A stretch of 64,000 bases of DNA, from NCBI GenBank assembly GCA_964465145.1, contig CAYXJR010000010.1, forward strand, positions 10,287-74,286. Direction: 5' to 3'. The stretch comes from JAUVKA01 sp964465145. GTDB lineage: Bacteria > Bacteroidota > Bacteroidia > Bacteroidales > UBA12481. The notes under the pieces were generated by a model, which saw nothing but the letters and a program-made list of their open reading frames with translations, had not been told where the DNA came from and ran no database searches. Position numbers and translations under genes: made by a program. Of the stretch, positions 1 to 9,225 are shown piece after piece; position 1 is the stretch's first letter, and each line of letters opens with the position of its first letter.

Positions 1-56
1 TGGTTTGATCCGATCAAAGCAGTTAAAATTATTATCAGAGCCAATATCTTTTTCAT
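1..56 (-). CDS. Start of an exported protein, cut by the window edge
   Basis: The minus strand reads ATG then codons for M-K-K-I-L-A-L-I-I-I-L-T-A-L-I-G-S-N, and the frame leaves the window. This is a typical signal-peptide start: two lysines followed by a hydrophobic run. The ATG lies four bases after the stop codon of the preceding CarboxypepD_reg/propeller gene, so it is probably the next gene of the same transcript. Nothing beyond an exported protein can be inferred. Confidence 0.6.
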   Translation of the reverse strand, partial: MKKILALIIILTALIGSN

Positions 57-60
57 GGTA

Positions 61-1335
61 TTATATTTTCATCCGGTATAAATTTGTATAATAAGGATAA
101 CTTTTAACCTGATATATAAAATAGACTACATTCCCATCGACTCTAATTTTATCAATATTAGGTAAATCAGGAATTTCGATCTCATTTATTATGTTACCAT
201 TATCAGGGTTGATTTCTTTAAGAATTGCACGATGACCAACGTGATGAAACAAAGCATATATTTTATTAGTTGATTCATCCTTCAAAATAATTTGTTTGAA
301 CTCCTTCTGATTTAATTCTCTGGTTTTAATTAGCCAAAAATAGGTGCGGGGGATTGAGTGAAATTCTATCGGGATAATGCGTTTAGTCTGGCCGATTGAA
401 TCAAAGAATTCAATATGATCATCAAAAAAATCAAAAATTAATACTTCATCATTTAGAGAGATAATTGGTGCACTGACATTCTTTGAGACTGTTTTTAATT
501 GAGTTCTTGGTGGCTCAACATACCGCTGGTCTCCATATGGATCCTTAACGGTTTTAACAAATTGAGGCCTATATGCATCGGGCCCGGTCCTTAAGGTGCT
601 ATTCACCATTTTAGAAGATTTTTGAAAGAACAGACTTTCTCCAAACATCAGTTTAATAGGGAAAATGTATTTCAAGAAATTTGGGTAACTTGTTGTGTAA
701 GAAATCTTTATTGAATCTCCGGATAAATCGATTTGCTGAACGTTTTGTCGGGTTAAAACATGAAAAGAACCCATGAAATCTTCAAAAAGGTATACATGCT
801 CAGGGGTCAGGTGTTCAGGAATCTTGATTTGCTTTCCCATATTCTTTACAGGAAGATTAGCAATATGATGGCCCTGTAAATCAGTTAAATATAATCTTTG
901 ATCAGTTTGTTTACGGAAAGGTGAAGCAACTAATATCATTCTGTCTCCATCGACTGCATAATCAATAACATTCAGGGTATCGCCCAAGTGTACTTTCTGG
1001 ATAACTTCAGCCGAAATGGTCACTTCATCGATCTGTGTTACTTCAGGAGAAAGGTAAATCTCTATTTTTCGCTGACTTGCCTTGCTAACCAACACCTGGT
1101 CAATAGCATAGCCAATGTGGGAGAAGTATAAAAGGGCAGGAAGAGTCTCGACCATTATTTCGAAATATCCCTGATCATTAGTTATGGTTCCAGCTGATTT
1201 ACCGACAAGCGTGATATTCACATCAGATAAAGCTTGCTGCGTTTCAAGGTCATAAACATAACCGCTTATCAGGTGCTTTTGAGTAAAAGCACCTGATAAG
1301 CACATTAGCACCAAGAGGGTATAACTTCTGAGCAT
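61..1335 (-). CDS. Exported CarboxypepD_reg domain plus beta-propeller-like protein
   Basis: The 424-residue protein has a signal peptide (about residues 1-19, ending AFTQ). A carboxypeptidase-regulatory-like beta-sandwich follows (about 20-105, with ISGYVYD at its start and the GYFEI strand). The rest is a propeller-like domain of roughly 300 residues ending in a V-VYFIYQ...LYRMKI pattern. Three other full-length genes in this window (10593-11903, 32248-33558, 34037-35320) share this architecture and C-terminal signature. The CarboxypepD_reg domain is common at the N-terminus of Bacteroidota envelope proteins. No enzyme motif is visible, so a structural or binding role at the cell surface is an inference. 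It is transcribed from the C-rich-start promoter at 1357-1376. Confidence 0.8.
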   Translation of the reverse strand: MLRSYTLLVLMCLSGAFTQKHLISGYVYDLETQQALSDVNITLVGKSAGTITNDQGYFEIMVETLPALLYFSHIGYAIDQVLVSKASQRKIEIYLSPEVTQIDEVTISAEVIQKVHLGDTLNVIDYAVDGDRMILVASPFRKQTDQRLYLTDLQGHHIANLPVKNMGKQIKIPEHLTPEHVYLFEDFMGSFHVLTRQNVQQIDLSGDSIKISYTTSYPNFLKYIFPIKLMFGESLFFQKSSKMVNSTLRTGPDAYRPQFVKTVKDPYGDQRYVEPPRTQLKTVSKNVSAPIISLNDEVLIFDFFDDHIEFFDSIGQTKRIIPIEFHSIPRTYFWLIKTRELNQKEFKQIILKDESTNKIYALFHHVGHRAILKEINPDNGNIINEIEIPDLPNIDKIRVDGNVVYFIYQVKSYPYYTNLYRMKI

Positions 1336-1356
1336 TGATAGTGCTGGTTTAATACA

Positions 1357-1376
1357 GGAGGGACGACTTAAAGATA
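1357..1376 (-). promoter_or_regulatory. Bacteroidota promoter with C-rich start element
   Basis: On the minus strand a TTTG (-33) is followed after 20 bases by TATCTTTA (-7, at 1369-1376). Then come AGTC and GTCCCTCC (1357-1364), about where transcription should begin. The ATG of the 424-residue gene is 22 bases further. The same -7/C-tract layout recurs at nine other places in the window. Confidence 0.7.
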
Positions 1377-1383
1377 GTTGATT

Positions 1384-1504
1384 CTTATTGTTAAAGCAAA
1401 AAGGCGGTGCAATAATCTATGCGGGAGACAATTTTCAAAGCAGAAGCACAGGGATTAATATTATTCCCTGGAATAGGATAAATGAAGGCCCTTTTGATTT
1501 GTAA
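1384..1504 (+). pseudogene. C-terminal relic of an AAA/DUF4143-type ATPase
   Basis: A short open stretch with no start codon encodes GGAIIYAGDNFQSR, then STGINIIPWNRINEG, then a stop. DUF4143 ATPases commonly end in a G-x-VLY-x-G-D...R...G-x-x-x-xPW pattern, which this matches. The gene at 12258-13580 belongs to the same broad family but is not an obvious parent. Only about 30 residues remain. The assignment rests on motif recognition alone. Confidence 0.4.
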
Positions 1505-1600
1505 ATGGGTTAGAACCACTATTTAGTAGAATCTAAAGCATCCTAAATCCGTGCCGTGCGCTCGAAAACTCGCGGGAGAGGGGGGCTGATTCTCACTTCT

Positions 1601-1640
1601 AATTCTCTGATTCTCCGATTCTCCGAATCACCGAGTTATG
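1601..1640. repeat. Degenerate octamer tandem repeat
   Basis: The units read AATTCTCT, GATTCTCC, GATTCTCC, GAATCACC, GAGTTATG, about five copies of an 8-base period. The array lies in the 440-base gap between the divergent genes starting at 1335 and 1776. Apart from the promoter at 1357-1376 and the relic at 1384-1504, nothing else was recognised in this gap. Confidence 0.6.
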
Positions 1641-1775
1641 TCAAGCAGTTAACAATAATATCCACTCACTTGCCGTTTCCCATATAAGTCATGTTGAAAT
1701 ATTATATATTTTAACAAAGCCAAAGCCAAGTCAAAAAAGGGTCCCCACCCGGTAACCTAAATGTAATTGCATATT

Positions 1776-3035
1776 ATGAGGTATGGATTGTTAAGCTTTA
1801 TAGTTATCCTGATTATACTTCCAGCTTGCAAAAGCAAACACTCATCAATAGTTACATACGATCTTGAACCCCGCGATTTAGTGGAAAAAATCTACGAAAC
1901 CGGCACTTTGGAATCAGCCAATAACTTTGTGATCATAACTCCTGCTTTGAGCTCCTCTGATGTAAAAGTTGCCGATGTAGTTGACGAAGGATCTTACGTG
2001 AAAAAGGGCGACACCATTTGTATACTTGAGGCTTCAGATATCCTGGGTTATTTTGACACATACAGTGAAAAACTGGAGTCAGTGAAAGCCAATCTGGTGA
2101 AGCAGGAAGCGGATAATGCTTATAATATCAGTATACTCCGTGACCAGGTGGAGAAAAACACCGCCCAGATGTCTATCTCTCAACTGGACTCTATTCAAAT
2201 CAAATTTGCCCCGCCCATTAAACAAAGGATAATGGAATTGGAGCTGGAGAAAGCCCGCGTAGTAGAGAGAAAACTAAACAAGAAACTACAGGCCCAGGCA
2301 AAGATCAATGAGCAGACAGTCCGCCAGTTGCAGGCGCAGGTTATCCAAAGCGAACAACTGGTACAAAGATTCCAGGATCAGCTGGATTTGCTGATTATTA
2401 CTGCTCCGAAGGATGGAATGGTTGTTTACTCAAATTCTCCAATGATGATGATGATAATGATGGGTGGTGGAGGATCAGGAACTTCAGGTGGTAAGTTGAA
2501 AGTAGGAAGTAGTGTCGGTAGGAGAATGCCCCTTATCGACCTGCCAGACCTTAACGATATGCAGGTACAGCTCATGGTTCTGGAAGGTAATTACAAACGA
2601 ATAGAAAAGGGGCAAAAAGTTATTATCAGGCCAGAGGCCGTAGAGGGGGTAATCACAACAGGAGTGGTTAAGAATAAGGCAATGGTTGGTAAGATCACGA
2701 ATCGGGATTCTAAAATTAAAAGTTATGAGGTCATAGTCACTGTTGACAGTTTAGATAATCTGCTTTTGCCGGGATTAAGCGCAAACTGCGAAATCGTCAT
2801 TAACCATGTTCAGGACACCATTGTGGTGCCAACCATGGCCATATATCAAAGAGATAGTTCAAAAATAGTCTATGTGTTACATGGAGAGCTATTTACCCCT
2901 GTAATTATTGAAACGGGTTTGTCGAATAGCACAGAAACCATTGTCACCAGTGGGCTTACCGGTCATGAGACCATCGCCCTGATTGAACCACCCATGAATT
3001 ACATCGAGAAACAAAAAAATACAACTGATGAGTAA
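1776..3035 (+). CDS. HlyD-type periplasmic adaptor lipoprotein, first of three
   Basis: The 419-residue product is a membrane-fusion adaptor of the HlyD/MacA type, which links an inner-membrane ABC permease to an outer-membrane channel. A lipoprotein signal ends in ILPAC (Cys18). A biotinyl-lipoyl-like half lies near residues 60-90, a long coiled-coil hairpin near 85-205, and a beta-barrel and membrane-proximal region follow. ATG at 1776 is preferred over TTG at 1767. An unusual Met/Gly-rich loop (SPMMMMIMMGGGGSG, around residue 220) is encoded by an ATG trinucleotide run. It overlaps the next adaptor gene by eight bases, so the two are probably translationally coupled. Confidence 0.85.
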   Translation: MRYGLLSFIVILIILPACKSKHSSIVTYDLEPRDLVEKIYETGTLESANNFVIITPALSSSDVKVADVVDEGSYVKKGDTICILEASDILGYFDTYSEKLESVKANLVKQEADNAYNISILRDQVEKNTAQMSISQLDSIQIKFAPPIKQRIMELELEKARVVERKLNKKLQAQAKINEQTVRQLQAQVIQSEQLVQRFQDQLDLLIITAPKDGMVVYSNSPMMMMIMMGGGGSGTSGGKLKVGSSVGRRMPLIDLPDLNDMQVQLMVLEGNYKRIEKGQKVIIRPEAVEGVITTGVVKNKAMVGKITNRDSKIKSYEVIVTVDSLDNLLLPGLSANCEIVINHVQDTIVVPTMAIYQRDSSKIVYVLHGELFTPVIIETGLSNSTETIVTSGLTGHETIALIEPPMNYIEKQKNTTDE

Positions 3036-4260
3036 ATACCTGATCCTATTCCTTTTAACCGGTCTGCTGGCGTGTAATGGAAAAAATGGCCTTGAAGTCC
3101 CAACCACAGAGGTAAAACTTGGAACCTTTACGGAAGAGATGACCGAGGAAGGCGTTGTTCAAGCGGTCAATTCAACTGCCATAACCTGTCCAAGAATCTC
3201 ATACCGGTATGGGGCATTAAAAATTGCCTCAATCATGGAAGACGGAAGCCAGGTGAACGCGGGTGATACCCTTTTGGTATTCGATCCCTCAGAGATAAAG
3301 AAGGCCATTATCACTGCCGAACAACAGCTGGAAATAGCTAAAGCTGAGTACGAGAAAATGAAGGCCACTCAGGAGTCAGAAATTGAGGATCTTGAAGCTG
3401 ACCTGGAGATTTCGGGAATCTCCCAGGAAATATCAAAAATCAATTATGAGAATGCTGTTTTTGAATCAGAGATTACTAAAAAGGAAATCAAATTACAATT
3501 GGAAACTGCCATTATTTCCCTTGAGAGGGCTGCTGAACAAATTGAAAACCGCAAAAAGATCCATCATGAAGAGCTTTACCAAAAAAAACTCAGTATGAAT
3601 CAGCTAATCAAAACCCTGGATGAGGCCAATAACTCGCTCAACCTCTTATTCGTGGTGAGTCCATCTAATGGAATAGCTATTGTAAAAGACAATTGGATGA
3701 CAGGACTGAAATGGCAGGTAGGAGAGCAGCCATATTCAGGATTTCCTATCATCGATTTACCGGATCTGGACCAGATGAAGATCGAAGTAAAGATTAACGA
3801 AGTAGATGTTTCAAAAGTAAAACCAGGGCTTCAGGTTGTTATTACTCCAGATGCCTATTCTGATACAACTTATACCGGAGAGATCACAACTGTGGCTAAT
3901 CTCGCCCAGGCCAAAGACAGAGAATCGAAAATTAAGATTTTCCCGGTTCAGATAATGGTTCATGGGAAGAACAGTAAACTATTACCCGGATTGACCGTGA
4001 GCTGCAGGATTCTGGTAAATGAAATTAACGATGTCCTTTATCTCCCTGTAGAATCAGTATTTGACGAACAGGGAAACACCTATGTATATGTTAAGACCAA
4101 TTCTGGATTTAAGAGGCAGGATGTCAAAATTGGAAATACAAATAATGATTTTGCAATAGTCCTTGAAGGTTTGTCTGAAGGAGATGAAGTAGCACTTGCT
4201 GATCCATTCCTGAACAGAGAGGAAAATAGTGACAAGGACCAGGCCTTGAACAACAAATGA
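3028..4260 (+). CDS. HlyD-type periplasmic adaptor lipoprotein, second of three
   Basis: The 410-residue adaptor has a lipobox LLAC (Cys16). A lipoyl-like segment contains D-G-S-Q-V-N-A-G-D. A coiled-coil hairpin (about 95-200) is rich in Glu/Lys/Leu, and a C-terminal barrel contains LPGLTVSCRILV, the same adaptor signature as in its neighbours. It starts inside the end of the first adaptor and ends in an ATGA overlap with the third. It is clearly paralogous to both, yet too divergent for a recent duplication. The three adaptors may form a mixed assembly on one permease, which is inference. Confidence 0.85.
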   Translation: MSKYLILFLLTGLLACNGKNGLEVPTTEVKLGTFTEEMTEEGVVQAVNSTAITCPRISYRYGALKIASIMEDGSQVNAGDTLLVFDPSEIKKAIITAEQQLEIAKAEYEKMKATQESEIEDLEADLEISGISQEISKINYENAVFESEITKKEIKLQLETAIISLERAAEQIENRKKIHHEELYQKKLSMNQLIKTLDEANNSLNLLFVVSPSNGIAIVKDNWMTGLKWQVGEQPYSGFPIIDLPDLDQMKIEVKINEVDVSKVKPGLQVVITPDAYSDTTYTGEITTVANLAQAKDRESKIKIFPVQIMVHGKNSKLLPGLTVSCRILVNEINDVLYLPVESVFDEQGNTYVYVKTNSGFKRQDVKIGNTNNDFAIVLEGLSEGDEVALADPFLNREENSDKDQALNNK

Positions 4261-5498
4261 TTAAGCTAAGTACCATGAAAATATCAGATTATATCCATGG
4301 CCTGGTAAGGGGAACTGTGATTGTTCTCATTTTGATGATCCAGATCGCATGCAACGAGGGTTCTTATGATGAGCTTACAGTCATGAAAGGCCCTTTCAGG
4401 CAGTCGATCACAGAAACCGGAGAATTGATAGCTATTAAGGCTGTGGCAATTCCAATGCCTGCGGTCAATTATCAATATGGGTATGAATTCAAGATCATTG
4501 AAATGGTCGATAATGGAACCATGGTTAAGAAGGGGGATACAATCGTAAAACTGGATCCATCTTCAATCCAAAAATATATTATCAGCCGGCAAGAATCTCT
4601 TGAAAATGAAAATGCAGCTGCTAATAAACAAGCCGTTGAGATACAAAATAGTATACAGGAGTTAGAGGCTAAACTGAAGACTGAACAGGCATCATACAAT
4701 TTAAAAAAGCTTGAACTGGACAGAGGCCAATACGAATCAGAAAATAAGAAAAAAATCAAGGAGCTGGAGTTTCAGCAGGCCACAATCAAACTGAACAAGG
4801 TGAAACGGCAGCTCAAAATGAAACCTATACTCAACAATTATGATCAAAAGGTCCAGAACATAAAGGTTTTGCAGAAGGAAGCTGAATTGCAGGGGGCCTT
4901 CGATGCCCTCGAAAGGATGTCAATTCCCTGTCCCGAAGAGGGCTTGTTCCAGGTAGGGGAAAGCATGTATAGCTATCCACGTAAGGATCTAAAAGTGGGT
5001 GATGCGGTTTATCAGGGAGCCCTGATTGCCAGGATCCCTGATATCAACAGGATGAAAGTAAAAAGCTTTGTAAATGAAGCAGATTTCACAAAGGTTGCTT
5101 TAGGAACCAAAGTCATTGTAAGGTTGGATGCCTTGCCCTCCGTGCCATTTAATGGTACGATAACCGAAATCAGTAAGATCTGCCTACCAAGGGAGAAAGA
5201 AAAAGTATTTAATGTTCAGGTAGAAATTCAGGAATCTGATCTGAGGTTAAAACCCGGGATGACGGTGAGCTGTGAGTATATCTGCCACGAAAGCGAAAAT
5301 GAATTGTACGTTCCAAACAATTGTGTATTGAAAGAAAATGGCCATGCTTACTTATTTATTGATAAGGGCAGCAGGCCAGAGAAGGTTGAAATTAAGGTGG
5401 GTCCTTCCAACAGCTATCACACAATGATATACGGAGATTTTCGTCCCGGACAAAAACTAATCCCTTTTGAAAGCATCCTCAAACAAAAAAGCACCTAG
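4257..5498 (+). CDS. HlyD-type periplasmic adaptor lipoprotein, third of three
   Basis: The 413-residue adaptor has a longer N-terminus with a hydrophobic stretch ending IQIAC (Cys32). Then come a lipoyl-like part (DNGTMVKKGD), a helical hairpin of about 100 residues, and a barrel ending with LKPGMTVSCEY. The chosen ATG overlaps the previous stop (ATGA), which supports coupling; an internal ATG six codons on is possible. The stop lies three bases before the permease start. Its role is the same class of periplasmic bridge as the two preceding genes. Confidence 0.85.
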   Translation: MIKLSTMKISDYIHGLVRGTVIVLILMIQIACNEGSYDELTVMKGPFRQSITETGELIAIKAVAIPMPAVNYQYGYEFKIIEMVDNGTMVKKGDTIVKLDPSSIQKYIISRQESLENENAAANKQAVEIQNSIQELEAKLKTEQASYNLKKLELDRGQYESENKKKIKELEFQQATIKLNKVKRQLKMKPILNNYDQKVQNIKVLQKEAELQGAFDALERMSIPCPEEGLFQVGESMYSYPRKDLKVGDAVYQGALIARIPDINRMKVKSFVNEADFTKVALGTKVIVRLDALPSVPFNGTITEISKICLPREKEKVFNVQVEIQESDLRLKPGMTVSCEYICHESENELYVPNNCVLKENGHAYLFIDKGSRPEKVEIKVGPSNSYHTMIYGDFRPGQKLIPFESILKQKST

Positions 5499-5501
5499 AC
5501 C

Positions 5502-6740
5502 ATGCAAATAAGTGAAAACGTAAATCTGGCTATTATAAGCTTGATCGATCATAAATTTCGGTCGTTTCTTACCATTCTTGGTATCATTTTCGGTGTAGCC
5601 TCGGTGATTGCCATGGTATCTATCGGGGAAGGTGCCAAAAAACAGGCCATCGCCAAATACCAGGACCTTGGAGTCAGTAATATCATTGTCAGAGACAAAG
5701 ATATGACCGACAAGGAGTTGGAGGAGGTCAGGATGAAATTTTCCAAAGGCCTGTCCCTGGAAGATGCTATGGCGATCGAGGATATTGTTCCGGGAGTGGT
5801 TAGTGTTGCACCTCAATCAGAAACGAAGCTGGATGCAAAATTTGGAGACAAGGCATCCAAAGCCACTGTTATCGGGATTACTCCTGCTATTCTGGATGTG
5901 CTTAATTACACTACAGAGAAAGGTGAATTCATCAATGCCGATCATTATGAAAGGCAGTTAAAAGTTTGCATTCTCGGTTCGAATATTGCCAGGGAACTAT
6001 TCAGTTATGAGAGTCCCATTGGCCAGAGTGTAAAGCTTGATGATCAGTGGTTTGAAATCATTGGGGTAATGGAAACCAAGGCTCTATTTACAGAAACCGT
6101 GGGCGAATTGGCATCTCGTGACCTGAACAATGATGTTTACATCCCTCTGTCAACCTTCAATAAGCGTATTCCTCGGGAAAACCCATTTGCAAGCGAAATA
6201 AAGCAATTGACCGTCAAGCTTGAGAATTCTGAGAGGATGGTTGAAACAGCTGCTGTAATCCGGAGTATCTTGGACCGCCACCATTTCAACACCAACGATT
6301 TCAGCATCATTGTTCCTTATGAGTTAATGAAACAAGAGGAGAAAGAGAGCAGGATATACAATTTCCTGCTGGCTTCCATTGCCGCCATATCATTGATTGT
6401 AGGGGGCATTGGAATTATGAATATCATGCTGGCATCGGTTTTGGAACGTACCAGGGAGATCGGTATCCGCAGAGCCATTGGCGGCCGCAAAATCCACATT
6501 TTGAAACAGTTTATAACCGAGGCAGTGGTTCTTAGTATTACCGGTGGTATCATTGGTGTACTACTGGGAATCTCATTTTCTGTGGGGATTACCTGGGTCA
6601 CAGATATTGAAACCTCCATCACCCTGTATTCAATTTTTATTGCATTTGCTTTTTCCGTGATTGTTGGGATCACATTCGGCTATCTTCCTGCAAAAAGGGC
6701 AGCTGATCTAAAGCCAATTGAATCAATTCGACATGAGTAG
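5502..6740 (+). CDS. MacB-type ABC transporter permease
   Basis: The 412-residue protein has one N-terminal membrane helix (about 20-43, FLTILGIIFGVASVIAM). A MacB-type periplasmic domain follows (about 45-280), then three C-terminal helices of the FtsX fold. The cytoplasmic coupling motif ERTREIGIRRAIGG sits between the first two. It pairs with the ATPase encoded 22 bases downstream. MacB-type systems are mechanotransmission pumps that push substrates such as lipoproteins, peptides, toxins or drugs from the periplasm through a TolC-type channel. The substrate cannot be read from the sequence. Here permease and ATPase are separate genes, unlike E. coli MacB. Confidence 0.9.
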   Translation: MQISENVNLAIISLIDHKFRSFLTILGIIFGVASVIAMVSIGEGAKKQAIAKYQDLGVSNIIVRDKDMTDKELEEVRMKFSKGLSLEDAMAIEDIVPGVVSVAPQSETKLDAKFGDKASKATVIGITPAILDVLNYTTEKGEFINADHYERQLKVCILGSNIARELFSYESPIGQSVKLDDQWFEIIGVMETKALFTETVGELASRDLNNDVYIPLSTFNKRIPRENPFASEIKQLTVKLENSERMVETAAVIRSILDRHHFNTNDFSIIVPYELMKQEEKESRIYNFLLASIAAISLIVGGIGIMNIMLASVLERTREIGIRRAIGGRKIHILKQFITEAVVLSITGGIIGVLLGISFSVGITWVTDIETSITLYSIFIAFAFSVIVGITFGYLPAKRAADLKPIESIRHE

Positions 6741-6762
6741 TTCATCTAAATAAATAAAAACC

Positions 6763-7446
6763 ATGCTTATCAATATTACCGATTTAAAAAAGGATTACCT
6801 GATGGGTCATTTTGAAGTTAATGCTCTACGGGACGTCAATCTACAGATAGGTGAAAATGAGTTTGTAGCCATCATGGGACCCTCCGGATCGGGTAAATCA
6901 ACACTGATGAATATCCTGGGTTGTCTGGACACACCAACGGAAGGAAAATATTTTTTCGAATCCGTAGATATAACCCAATTGGATGATGATGAATTATCAA
7001 TAATCCGAAACAAAAATATCGGCTTTATCTTCCAGTCGTTTAATCTTCTACCCAGAATGAGCGCTTTGCAAAATGTGGAATTGCCGCTCATGTACGCTGA
7101 TGTAGAAAAGTCTGTCAGGCATAAGCTGGCCATAGCTTCTTTGGAAAAAGTGGGACTTAGCGACCGTATGCATCACAAGCCGACTGAACTCTCAGGGGGA
7201 CAGCGGCAGCGTGTTTCCATTGCCAGAGCCCTGGTGAATAATCCCGGCATCATTCTGGCCGATGAGCCCACCGGAGCACTTGATTCAACAAGCAGCGAAG
7301 AGATAATGCGGATATTCAAGCAACTTCACGAGGAAGGTAACACAATCATTGTTATTACCCATGAAAAAGATATTGCCGCCTGCACAAAGCGGATTCTCCA
7401 GTTAAAGGATGGAATGATCATTAGTGATAGTTTCAACCTGAATTAA
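6763..7446 (+). CDS. ABC transporter ATP-binding protein, MacB/LolD type
   Basis: The 227-residue ATPase is standard in length. It has Walker A GPSGSGKST (residues 39-47), Q-loop Gln (FIFQSFNLLP, about 91), signature LSGGQ (143-147), Walker B ILADE (164-168) and the switch His in VITHEKD. The E-P-T-G-A-L-D context is typical of the LolD/MacB/FtsE group. It energises the permease encoded immediately upstream. All catalytic motifs are intact, so the transporter should be functional. Confidence 0.93.
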   Translation: MLINITDLKKDYLMGHFEVNALRDVNLQIGENEFVAIMGPSGSGKSTLMNILGCLDTPTEGKYFFESVDITQLDDDELSIIRNKNIGFIFQSFNLLPRMSALQNVELPLMYADVEKSVRHKLAIASLEKVGLSDRMHHKPTELSGGQRQRVSIARALVNNPGIILADEPTGALDSTSSEEIMRIFKQLHEEGNTIIVITHEKDIAACTKRILQLKDGMIISDSFNLN

Positions 7447-7469
7447 TCTTCACCCGATAGCAAACTCTT

Positions 7470-8963
7470 ATGAACCTATTCAAAAGAACACTTATCCCAA
7501 TCAGTTTATCGATAGCCTTATCGTTAGGGACCATGGCCCAGGAGGTCCACCACCTTGATTTGGAAACAAGTATACAGGTGGCTAAACAACAGAGCAACCG
7601 TATGCTTATCCTTCAGCAGCAACTTAACGGTGCCGGATATAACCTCAAAGCTGCCACAAGTCAGTTCAAAACCCATATCGATCTGGATATGGTCATGCCT
7701 CAATATTCTGAAACAGTCCGGCAATTTGAAGACAGTACGGGACTCTCTTTTTATAATGTAAGACAGAACCAGATGAATAGTTATCTCTCCATCAACCAGC
7801 CACTGCCGAGCGATGGTTTTTTGTATGTTCGTACCGGGATTCAGAATTTTACAGATTTTTACGCCAACGACCGAAATGCACAATTGTCATCGAGTATAGG
7901 CCTCAGGCAGCCTATTGAGGCCCTCTTTGGGTTTAACAACATTCAGCTCGGGTTTAAACAGGCCAAATTAAACTATGATCTTACCTTGAAACAACTGAAG
8001 AGGGCAGAGCTCGATCTTGTTTATTTAGTCAGCCAGGCATTTTACGGCTTGCTTTCATCTTTGGAGGAAATGGAAATTGCCCGTATGAACCTAGAGCGGC
8101 AGCAAGAAGCTTATACTATTGCACAAAATAAATATGATGCTGGTTTGATTCGGGAGGTGGAAGCTCTCCAGATGGAGGTTGATCTCAGTGCTGCTGCAAA
8201 TAATCACGAAAACGCCAAGGTAAATTATGCCTCCCAGCACAACCTGTTTAAGGAAAACCTGGGAATTCCACTGGCCGACAGTGTGATAATACAAAATGAG
8301 CTGGATTACTCTCCGGTGATAATAGATGTTGAAAAAGCAGTTGATCTGGCCTTGTCTAACCGGTTAGAGCTGCGTGAGAATGAGATCAGGATCGAACTTC
8401 AGGAAATGACAGTAAAAAGGCAAAAGGCAGCAGGCTTGATAAGTGGTGACATTCTGTTGAATTATAATTTCATAGGGGTTGATAAGAGCGACCGGGGCAT
8501 CCCTATCGGGACAACTTTTGACAATACCTGGCAGAACCTGATAGATAGGCCTGGTAGTTTTGGAGTTGGCTTAACCGCCAGCATTCCAATTCTCGACTGG
8601 GGAGAAAACCGTGCCAGGGTGCGCTCAGCCCAAGCCGTTTTGAAGCAGAATCAATTGCAGCTCGACGGAGACAAGGTAACTATTGAGCGGGAGATACGCA
8701 CTCTGGTCGACCAGGTACACAATAATCTCAGCGGACTTGAAATGATGGAGAAGAGCGTAGTTGTTGCCGAGAAGAGTTTCAATATTTCCCGCCAGCGTTA
8801 CGCTAATGGAGAAATAGATAGCCAGGCTATGGCATTGGAACGCGACCGCCTAAACCAAACCTATACCAGCCGGTTGAGATCCTATATAAATTATAAACTG
8901 GGCCTTTCGGATTTGATGAGAAAAACCTTTCATAATTTTGAGACCAATAAACCTGTCCTATAA
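7470..8963 (+). CDS. TolC-family outer-membrane efflux channel
   Basis: The 497-residue protein has a signal peptide ending in GTMAQ and two outer-membrane-efflux-protein repeats of long helices (about 160-275 and 365-480). A-L-x-x-x-E/R-rich heptads and the typical LDWGENRAR segment are present. Proteins of this family form a trimeric barrel with a periplasmic tunnel. It ends the operon that begins with three adaptors, permease and ATPase, so one promoter could supply a full tripartite exporter. The intergenic distance of 23 bases supports co-transcription. Confidence 0.9.
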   Translation: MNLFKRTLIPISLSIALSLGTMAQEVHHLDLETSIQVAKQQSNRMLILQQQLNGAGYNLKAATSQFKTHIDLDMVMPQYSETVRQFEDSTGLSFYNVRQNQMNSYLSINQPLPSDGFLYVRTGIQNFTDFYANDRNAQLSSSIGLRQPIEALFGFNNIQLGFKQAKLNYDLTLKQLKRAELDLVYLVSQAFYGLLSSLEEMEIARMNLERQQEAYTIAQNKYDAGLIREVEALQMEVDLSAAANNHENAKVNYASQHNLFKENLGIPLADSVIIQNELDYSPVIIDVEKAVDLALSNRLELRENEIRIELQEMTVKRQKAAGLISGDILLNYNFIGVDKSDRGIPIGTTFDNTWQNLIDRPGSFGVGLTASIPILDWGENRARVRSAQAVLKQNQLQLDGDKVTIEREIRTLVDQVHNNLSGLEMMEKSVVVAEKSFNISRQRYANGEIDSQAMALERDRLNQTYTSRLRSYINYKLGLSDLMRKTFHNFETNKPVL

Positions 8964-8983
8964 AGAGCAAAAGGCAGAAATGT

Positions 8984-9225
8984 GTGTATTACGGTTTACT
9001 TTACACAGCCTATTCTGCAGCAAGCATGAACATGTGGGAGGGGGCAAAAGGTGTCTGCCCTAAAGGGTGGCATCTTCCGACCAGGAGGGAATGGGAAACT
9101 CTAATGTGTCAGATGCAAAACAGGTTTACCAGATTGTCCTGCCAGAAGGCAAATACTTTTACCAGGCAGTTATAACATGTTCACTTGGTCATAAATCCGA
9201 AAAGACCTCTTATCCTTGTACCTGA
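8984..9225 (+). pseudogene. Composite relic: FISUMP fragment joined to a small-lipoprotein fragment
   Basis: The first part (8984 to about 9096) encodes YGLLYTAYSAAS and CPKGWHLPTRREWETL, the core of a FISUMP domain. From about 9097, in another frame, it encodes NSNVSDAKQVYQIVLPEG and KYFYQAVITCS, with a stop at 9223. This second part matches the middle of the small lipoproteins at 40694-41152 and 62380-62844 (ANVSN/D...YYYQA-x-x-TC). In the intact operons the small lipoprotein precedes the FISUMP gene, whereas here the order is reversed, as expected from a deletion between tandem copies. No intact product is possible. Confidence 0.7.

Noticed and set aside
3159..3368. Antisense reading frames within the adaptor, BNR and PKD genes
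   Set aside because: They are shadows of strongly supported genes, without signal peptides, motifs or start signals of their own.
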